From Phycisphaerales bacterium (GTDB lineage: Bacteria; Planctomycetota; Phycisphaerae; Phycisphaerales; SM1A02): 64,000 bases of DNA. The stretch is from the NCBI GenBank assembly GCA_022447205.1, contig JAKVBQ010000003.1:62001-126000 (forward strand), given 5' to 3'. The translations under genes and the position numbers were made by a program. Below the pieces are notes generated by a model that did no database searches, was not told where the DNA came from, and saw only the letters and a program-made list of their open reading frames with translations. The number at the start of each line of letters is the position of its first letter. Position 1 is the stretch's first letter. Positions 59,193 through 64,000 of the stretch are shown here, piece after piece.

Positions 59193-60131
59193 ATGAACCA
59201 GACAAGCCCATCCTCGAACCTCCCCATCAGGTCCCGTCACCGCGGCATGACCGTGGTCGAGATCATCGCGGTGGTCGGGATCATCGTTCTTCTGCTGGGC
59301 ATCCTGCTCCCTGCGCTCAACCTCGGTGCGGCGAATGCGCGCTGGGCGAGCAGCCAGAACAACATGCGGCAGATCTACCAGCTGATGCAGGAATACACGA
59401 ACGACAACCGGGAGACCATCGTCCCCGCCGCGTTCGACTACTCCGGCAACACGTTCCCTTCGAAGGTTCGTTCCCTGGATCCTCCCGGATCCTCCATGCC
59501 GCTCACCGAGCTCGGGACGCGAGCCGGCTACGGGACCTGGTCCGACCTCCTGTGGACCTACGCTGAATTCGGTCCGGCTCCGGCCATCGGCGCCCCGTCC
59601 TCCGGAACGCCCTATGGCTACATGTACGACTCACCCGATCGCGTCTACTACGACTATGACGGGTACGCCCGCAACGACATCTTCCGCTCCACTGTCGGCA
59701 TGACGCGGACTCCCGGAGGCACCGAAGCACTTCCGTTCGGGACAGGCGCCCAACGAAGCGAAGAGAGCGACCCCGGTTACTTCGCGGCGAATCTCCTGTT
59801 CGATGCTCGTCCGCAATCCGATTCCGATGGCCAGTACACCAACGAGTTCGGCGACTGGAGAACCACCGCGGAGGTCCGTCGTCCGAGCCAGACCGTGTAT
59901 CTCGTCGACTCCTGGTACGGGGAAGTGATCGAGCCGACGGCTGAGGGATTCGGCAGTCCGGACCCTGCTGGCGGTGGTGGTGAGGAGCCCACCGAGGGCC
60001 AGGTCGATTTCCGGTACCCCGGTGAATCCTGCCTGATGCTCTTCCTCGATGGGCATATCCAGACGGAAGGCCAGTGGGACGTCTTCACCGACCTCAAGGA
60101 CATTCGGAACATCCGGGTCGACGAGCTCTAG
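59193..60131 (+). CDS. Type II/IV pseudopilin-like protein with prepilin signal
   Basis: The 312-residue protein has a prepilin peptidase site RHRG|MTVVE near residue 18-19, with Glu at +5, followed by a hydrophobic helix (IIAVVGIIVLLLGILLPAL). The globular part has a typical planctomycete pseudopilin look (NNMRQIYQLMQEYTNDN, FDARP, VYLVDSWYGEVI) and ends with GESCLMLFLDGHIQTEGQW, the DGH block of DUF1559-like or related pilins. It would be cut by PilD and assembled in an inner-membrane-based filament. ATG 59193 is chosen over 59091, which would add a non-prepilin leader. Confidence 0.88.
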   Translation: MNQTSPSSNLPIRSRHRGMTVVEIIAVVGIIVLLLGILLPALNLGAANARWASSQNNMRQIYQLMQEYTNDNRETIVPAAFDYSGNTFPSKVRSLDPPGSSMPLTELGTRAGYGTWSDLLWTYAEFGPAPAIGAPSSGTPYGYMYDSPDRVYYDYDGYARNDIFRSTVGMTRTPGGTEALPFGTGAQRSEESDPGYFAANLLFDARPQSDSDGQYTNEFGDWRTTAEVRRPSQTVYLVDSWYGEVIEPTAEGFGSPDPAGGGGEEPTEGQVDFRYPGESCLMLFLDGHIQTEGQWDVFTDLKDIRNIRVDEL

Positions 60132-60453
60132 GAAAACGGCTCCCGACACCGCTCCAGGGCCTCTCTTGCGGATTTTTTCAGTACGCCTGTTTCCCTCTTG
60201 CTGAAGGCCGAAAATCAAACGAATGTTTGAGGTTCTGATAGTACCCCCTCCTGCAGGTGTTGAAGGGGTCATTCATGGCCCAGATGGCCTGGGTAGGCCT
60301 CGATTCGTTGCTCCAGACCCGTTTTCTGACGGTGTACAGTCGCTCATCAGGCGGTCCAGCCGGTCTGGTCGGACTTGCTTCCGTGGGTGAAACCAGTACC
60401 ATCTTCCATCCGCCCCATTGGGGCGGTTTTTACTCGGGCGTGCCCGGCGTATG
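60132..60453. other. 322-base gap before tRNA-Thr
   Basis: No convincing gene is present on either strand. The region contains small hairpins (for example TCCAG-CCGGT-CTGG near 60355-60368) and ends in the terminator listed next. The tRNA-tuf operon promoter should be here or between the terminator and the tRNA, which leaves only 22 bases, so read-through from upstream is likely. Confidence 0.45.
60410..60431 (+). terminator. Rho-independent terminator upstream of tRNA-Thr
   Basis: CCGCCCC (60410-60416) pairs with GGGGCGG (60420-60426) around an ATT loop and is followed by TTTTT. It is nearly 280 bases past the pseudopilin stop. Confidence 0.8.
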
Positions 60454-60525
60454 GCCACCGTAGCTCAGTGGTAGAGCACACCCTTGGTAAGGGTGAGGTC
60501 ACGGGTTCAAGTCCCGTTGGTGGCT
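60454..60525 (+). tRNA. tRNA-Thr (anticodon GGT)
   Basis: A complete cloverleaf can be drawn: acceptor GCCACCG with TGGTGGC (ending in a G-U pair), D arm GCTC/GAGC, anticodon stem CACCC/GGGTG with loop TTGGTAA and anticodon GGT at 60486-60488, and T arm ACGGG-TTCAAGT-CCCGT. The 3' CCA is not encoded. It precedes tuf, as in many bacteria. Confidence 0.95.
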
Positions 60526-60661
60526 TCCCGCGGGTTCCTTTCTACGGCCCGCACTACTGTTGGAGAAGTGAGTCGAACGTACGGCTTGCCGATCCAGTTC
60601 AATCATCCGGCCTCACTCGTGCGAGCAGAGGTCAACGCAGCGTCTGTGGAGTTTCCATCCG

Positions 60662-61873
60662 ATGGCCAAGGAAGTTTTTAACAGGACAAAACCGCACGTA
60701 AACGTCGGCACCATTGGTCACGTCGACCATGGAAAGACGACGCTCACTGCGGCAATCACCGCGGTCCAGGCTGCTAAGGGCCTGGCAGACTTCACCTCGT
60801 ACGACGATGTTGCAAAGGCATCGGAATCTGAAGGTCGTCGTGACCCAACGAAGATTCTGACCATTGCAACCAGTCACGTCGAGTATGAGTCACCGAACCG
60901 CCACTACGCCCACGTTGACTGCCCGGGTCACGCGGACTACGTGAAGAACATGATCACCGGCGCGGCGCAGATGGACGGGGCAATCCTCGTCGTCTCCGCT
61001 TCGGACGGCCCCATGCCCCAGACTCGTGAGCACATCCTGCTTGCTCGTCAGGTCGGTGTGCCCAAGATCGTGGTCTTCCTCAACAAGTGCGACCTCGTCG
61101 ACGACGAGGAGCTCCTCGAGCTGGTCGAGATGGAAGTTCGCGAGCTTCTCGACAAGTACGACTTCCCCGGCGACGACACCCCGGTCATCCGTGGTGCCGC
61201 CTTCCCGGCGCTTTCCGCTCCGGATGATGACAGCAAGAACGCCTGCATCGGTGAACTGATGGACGCGCTCGACAGCTACATCCCCGAGCCCGAGCGAGAG
61301 GTCGACAAGCCGTTCCTCATGTCGATCGAGGACGTGTTCTCGATCAAGGGCCGCGGTACCGTCGCCACCGGTCGTATCGAGCGTGGCGTGATCAAGGTCG
61401 GCGATGCCGCCGAGATCGTCGGACTCCGCCCCGATGCGATGAAGACCACCATCACTGGTGTCGAGATGTTCCAGAAGACCCTCGACGAAGGTCAGGCCGG
61501 CGACAACGTCGGTTGCCTCCTCCGTGGTGTTGAAAAGGACGAGATCCAGCGTGGTCAGGTTCTCTGCAAGCCCGGTTCCATCAGCCCCCACACCGGCTTC
61601 GAAGGTGAGATCTACGTGCTGACCAAGGATGAAGGTGGCCGTCACACGCCGTTCTTCACCGGGTACAAGCCGCAGTTCTACTTCCGAACGACGGACATCA
61701 CGGGCAAGGTCGAACTGCAGGGCGGCGCCGAGATGTGCATGCCTGGTGACAACGTCTCCGTGAAGGTCGACCTTGAAGGCAAGGGCGTCGCCATGGAAGA
61801 AGGCGTTCGTTTCGCTGTCCGTGAAGGCGGCCGTACGGTCGGCTCCGGCGTCGTTTCGAAGGTCACCAGCTGA
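60662..61873 (+). CDS. tuf: Elongation factor Tu
   Basis: The 403-residue protein is EF-Tu: G1 GHVDHGKT at 19-26, G3 [29 protein letters not shown]4 NKCD, and the domain 2/3 blocks [37 protein letters not shown] and [13 protein letters not shown]. It delivers aminoacyl-tRNA to the ribosome. Switch I is odd: where most EF-Tus have R-G-I-T-I-N-T-S-H-V-E-Y, this one has [17 protein letters not shown] at 59-75, a five-residue insertion with the invariant RG lost; Thr67 seems to take the place of the Mg-binding Thr. I recall similar switch I changes in other Planctomycetota. Confidence 0.98.
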   Translation: MAKEVFNRTKPHVNVGTIGHVDHGKTTLTAAITAVQAAKGLADFTSYDDVAKASESEGRRDPTKILTIATSHVEYESPNRHYAHVDCPGHADYVKNMITGAAQMDGAILVVSASDGPMPQTREHILLARQVGVPKIVVFLNKCDLVDDEELLELVEMEVRELLDKYDFPGDDTPVIRGAAFPALSAPDDDSKNACIGELMDALDSYIPEPEREVDKPFLMSIEDVFSIKGRGTVATGRIERGVIKVGDAAEIVGLRPDAMKTTITGVEMFQKTLDEGQAGDNVGCLLRGVEKDEIQRGQVLCKPGSISPHTGFEGEIYVLTKDEGGRHTPFFTGYKPQFYFRTTDITGKVELQGGAEMCMPGDNVSVKVDLEGKGVAMEEGVRFAVREGGRTVGSGVVSKVTS

Positions 61874-61887
61874 TCGTTGAATAGTCC

Positions 61888-61925
61888 CATCCTGCCAGCG
61901 CACACCACGCTGGCAGGATGGTTTT
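61888..61925 (+). terminator. Rho-independent terminator after tuf
   Basis: A perfect 13-bp stem (61888-61900 with 61908-61920), a 7-base loop and GTTTT follow the tuf stop by 14 bases. Confidence 0.93.
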
Positions 61926-62007
61926 CCGGCCCCATCAGGGGTCATCAAGCCCTGGTCACCCCAGGGTGAGACGCGGGCAAGACCCGCTTGTGAAACGGAG
62001 CGGTGCG

Positions 62008-62187
62008 ATGGCAAAAAGAGCCATGGATCGCGAGTACGTCTGGCTTCAGTGCTCGGAATCCGGTGATCTCAACTACCGGACGAATATCCGCGTGAAGGGT
62101 GGCATTCCTGAAAAGGTGAAGGGTGGCTTCAAGAAGTACAGCCCGCGCCTCAGGAAGCACACGCTCCACAAGATCAAGCGGAAGTGA
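62008..62187 (+). CDS. rpmG: Ribosomal protein L33 (single-Cys variant)
   Basis: The 59-residue protein has the L33 pattern: EYVWLQCSESGDLNYRTN, then FKKYSPRLRKHTLHKIKRK, matching KKYCPRCKKHTLH of zinc-type L33. Only the first cysteine is left; the second C-x-x-C pair is S and L/R, so zinc binding is unlikely. It is part of the 50S subunit. ATG 62008 with CGGAG upstream is the start; the longer frame is not family-like. It sits between tuf and tRNA-Trp, the usual place. Confidence 0.92.
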   Translation: MAKRAMDREYVWLQCSESGDLNYRTNIRVKGGIPEKVKGGFKKYSPRLRKHTLHKIKRK

Positions 62188-62221
62188 TCGCCTCGATATC
62201 TGCGCTCCTCGGAGCGCATGG

Positions 62222-62294
<73 letters not shown>

Positions 62295-62441
62295 ATTCAA
62301 GTCCGGCTGCCAGCCAGCCCCGGAGAACCACCGGGTTTGAAGCAGACGGCGAAGCGGCCCGCGACGGATCCTGCGGGCCTTGCAGAAGAACGGGTTGGTC
62401 GCTGAGGGCCACCCATGAACGACCAGAAGGAGCGTCCGGCA

Positions 62442-62852
62442 ATGGCGTTGGGCATCTACAAGAAGGGTCAGGGCTACTACACACGGCTCTGCACGACCAT
62501 CGCCTACGCGGCTTTGATCGCGATGGGAGCATGGTGGGTCTCTCGCCAGTTCTCAGGCGTCGATTTCGGATTCCCCTCCGTCTACGCGAGTGCCGGCGCA
62601 GCCGTCATCGTTCTCACCGTCTTCGGTTTGATCGGTTACTGGCTGATCGGGCGACGACCCAAGACGGTCGATTTCCTGGTCGCGACCGAAGGCGAGATGA
62701 AGAAGGTCAACTGGTCGACTCGGCGTGAGGTGATCGGTTCCACATTCATCGTGCTGGTCATCTCCTTCATGATCGCGCTGCTGTGTGCGGCTTTCGATCT
62801 GGTCTTTGCCTGGTTCTTCACGCTTATCGATGTTCTTGAACCGACGGTCTGA
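62442..62852 (+). CDS. secE: Preprotein translocase subunit SecE
   Basis: The 136-residue protein has two N-terminal membrane helices (about residues 15-35 and 47-70) before the conserved SecE block FLVATEGEMKKVNWSTRREVIGSTFIVLVISFMIALL. SecE holds SecY in the translocon. The amphipathic EMKKVNWSTRREV helix is the family mark. I chose ATG 62442 (MALGIYKKGQG) because AAGGAG lies eight bases before it, inside the slightly longer frame that starts at 62415. It is ten bases from nusG. Confidence 0.93.
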   Translation: MALGIYKKGQGYYTRLCTTIAYAALIAMGAWWVSRQFSGVDFGFPSVYASAGAAVIVLTVFGLIGYWLIGRRPKTVDFLVATEGEMKKVNWSTRREVIGSTFIVLVISFMIALLCAAFDLVFAWFFTLIDVLEPTV

Positions 62853-62862
62853 GTGACAACCC

Positions 62863-63756
62863 ATGGAGTTCGCACAGGCGATGAACCCTACTGACGAACA
62901 ACCCGGAATCGACGGCGACGGCACCGTCCAGCCCGATTCCAACGCCATGCCCGAGGAATCCGCCTCCACCGGTACGCCGGAGGAGTCCGCGGAAGCGGCG
63001 ACTGAGCCGCAAGCCTCCGAGGCTGAGGCCCCCAAGAAGCGACTTTCCACCGGACGTGATGCCGCAGCACATGCGAAGGGTGCGAGCCTGAAGTCACTGG
63101 GTGTCGCCACGATCCGCATGGCGGTCGAAGCCGAGAAGGCCGATCTCCCGACGGAAGAAGCTGGTGAGTTCGATCCCGCATCCGATCTTCCGATGTACCG
63201 ACCGGGCATGGACTGGTTCGTCCTTCGTGTCGCAAGCAACAAGGAAGGGCCGGTTCGAGAGACCCTGCTTCGTAAGGTCCAGATCGAGGGCATGGAGGAT
63301 CTTGTCGGCCGCATCATGGTGCCGACCGAGAAGACCAAGACCCTCAAGGGGCGAAAGCAGCGGATCACCGAGACCAAGCTCTATCCCGGTTACGTGTTCG
63401 TCGAGATGCGTCTCGAACCTGACGGCCGCATTCCCCAGGATGTCTTCTTCCTGATCAAGGAAACCACGGGAGTCGGCGATTTCGTGGGTACCGCAGGTCG
63501 ACCGACCCCGATGGGACCGAACGAGGTCGAGAAGATGCTCTTCGACTCCCGTCGCCCCGAGGAAACCCCTCAGGTCAAGATGGAGTTCGAGCCCGGCGAC
63601 AACGTCACGATCAAGGAAGGTCCCTTCGAGAACTACGAAGGCACCGTCGACGACATCATTCCCGAGAAGGGTCTTGTTCGCGTCCTCGTCACGATCTTCG
63701 GCCGGCAGGCGCCGGTCGAGCTGGAATATTGGCAGATCGTCAAGGCAGAGGAATAG
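62863..63756 (+). CDS. nusG: Transcription antitermination factor NusG with long acidic N-terminal extension
   Basis: The NGN domain begins near residue 116 (MDWFVLRVASNKEGPVRETLLRKV) and includes LYPGYVFVEMRLEPDG and VGDFVGTAGRPTPM. The KOW domain is at about 243-266 (FEPGDNVTIKEGPFENYEGTV). NusG couples RNA polymerase to Rho and the ribosome. The first ~115 residues are an acidic, Ala/Glu/Pro-rich tail absent from E. coli NusG. A second ATG at 62881 is an alternative start. Confidence 0.95.
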   Translation: MEFAQAMNPTDEQPGIDGDGTVQPDSNAMPEESASTGTPEESAEAATEPQASEAEAPKKRLSTGRDAAAHAKGASLKSLGVATIRMAVEAEKADLPTEEAGEFDPASDLPMYRPGMDWFVLRVASNKEGPVRETLLRKVQIEGMEDLVGRIMVPTEKTKTLKGRKQRITETKLYPGYVFVEMRLEPDGRIPQDVFFLIKETTGVGDFVGTAGRPTPMGPNEVEKMLFDSRRPEETPQVKMEFEPGDNVTIKEGPFENYEGTVDDIIPEKGLVRVLVTIFGRQAPVELEYWQIVKAEE

Positions 63757-63787
63757 TCCGCTCGAGACATTGCCAGGAGCTCTTGAG

Positions 63788-64000
63788 ATGGCCAGACGAC
63801 ACAATCTTCGACAGCATGTCCTCGCAGCTTCATTGCTGATCATGCTTCCGCTGCTCGGTGCATGCTCAAGCTTCTCGACCTATCCCCCGGATGGCATCGG
63901 TCTCAGGACCTATCCCTGGATTGCACCGGGTCCCGAGGTGATGGCGACCGGTTTGCGTCAGGCTCATGCCAGGGTCGCTCCCGAATCGCCCCTGGTCTTC
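63788..64000 (+). CDS. Lipoprotein (3' end outside window)
   Basis: The first 71 codons of a gene are visible. The N-terminus MARRHNLRQHVLAASLL leads to a lipobox LLGAC with Cys26, so the product should be a lipid-anchored envelope protein. The visible mature part (STYPPDGIGLRTYPWIAPGPEVMATGLRQ) is not recognised. CAGGAG lies eight bases before the ATG. It follows nusG by 31 bases on the same strand, where rplK would be expected in many bacteria. Confidence 0.7.
   Translation, partial: MARRHNLRQHVLAASLLIMLPLLGACSSFSTYPPDGIGLRTYPWIAPGPEVMATGLRQAHARVAPESPLVF

Overview
The window is a high-GC bacterial chromosome segment that I assign to the Planctomycetota, most likely class Phycisphaerae. The assignment rests on several traits: secreted proteins ending in a VPG-x-G / hydrophobic / RRRR sorting tail, dockerin-type secreted proteins, Tat-exported Gfo/Idh/MocA and DUF6807-type proteins, an EF-Tu whose switch I lacks the usual RGIT, many sulfotransferase and surface-polysaccharide genes, and a tRNA-Thr / tuf / rpmG / tRNA-Trp / secE / nusG block. 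I see no rRNA, CRISPR array, insertion sequence or prophage. The first gene and the last gene run off the window.

Layout. 1-5.9 kb: surface-polysaccharide genes (glycosyltransferase, asparagine-synthase-like protein, hexapeptide acyltransferase, flippase, PAPS sulfotransferase). 6-16.6 kb: mostly minus-strand metabolic genes (SMP-30/gluconolactonase-like protein translationally coupled to a DHA2-type exporter, chagasin-like lipoprotein, sarcosine/N-methyltryptophan-oxidase-like flavoprotein, GH38 alpha-mannosidase, dockerin-like secreted protein, MBL-rhodanese sulfur protein). 16.8-28.5 kb: an unusual cluster with mostly alternating strands. It holds three alkaline-phosphatase-superfamily/TPR proteins (one fused to a sulfotransferase, two apparently catalytically dead), an acyl carrier protein, a fatty-acyl-AMP ligase, a cytochrome P450 and two double-GNAT proteins. 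28.7-31.5 kb: three tandem paralogues with a PEP-CTERM-like sorting tail. 31.6-40 kb: Tat-exported oxidoreductase, a TIM-barrel/DUF6807 fusion, a candidate small RNA, an overlapping LOG / YtoQ / nitrilase operon and a PhoD-like phosphatase. 40-46 kb: parB with parS-like sites inside its own coding sequence, then fliD and fliS. 46-55 kb: a second polysaccharide island (flippase, O-antigen-ligase-like protein, gmd, GDP-fucose synthase, NodB-type deacetylase, acyltransferase). 55-64 kb: housekeeping genes (cysS, coaE, rho, a pseudopilin, tRNA-Thr, tuf, rpmG, tRNA-Trp, secE, nusG and the start of a lipoprotein gene).

How the genes may work together. The two polysaccharide islands would build, flip, polymerise, acylate, deacetylate and sulfate a fucose-containing surface glycan. 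The 16.8-28.5 kb cluster has the parts to activate a fatty acid (FAAL), carry it on an ACP, oxidise it (P450), transfer it to an amine or hydroxyl (GNATs) and decorate or transfer head groups (AP-superfamily and sulfotransferase domains). It has no polyketide or peptide synthase. I know of no described pathway with this set, and it is the most interesting part of the window. All functions are read from protein motifs by eye; no database search was run.
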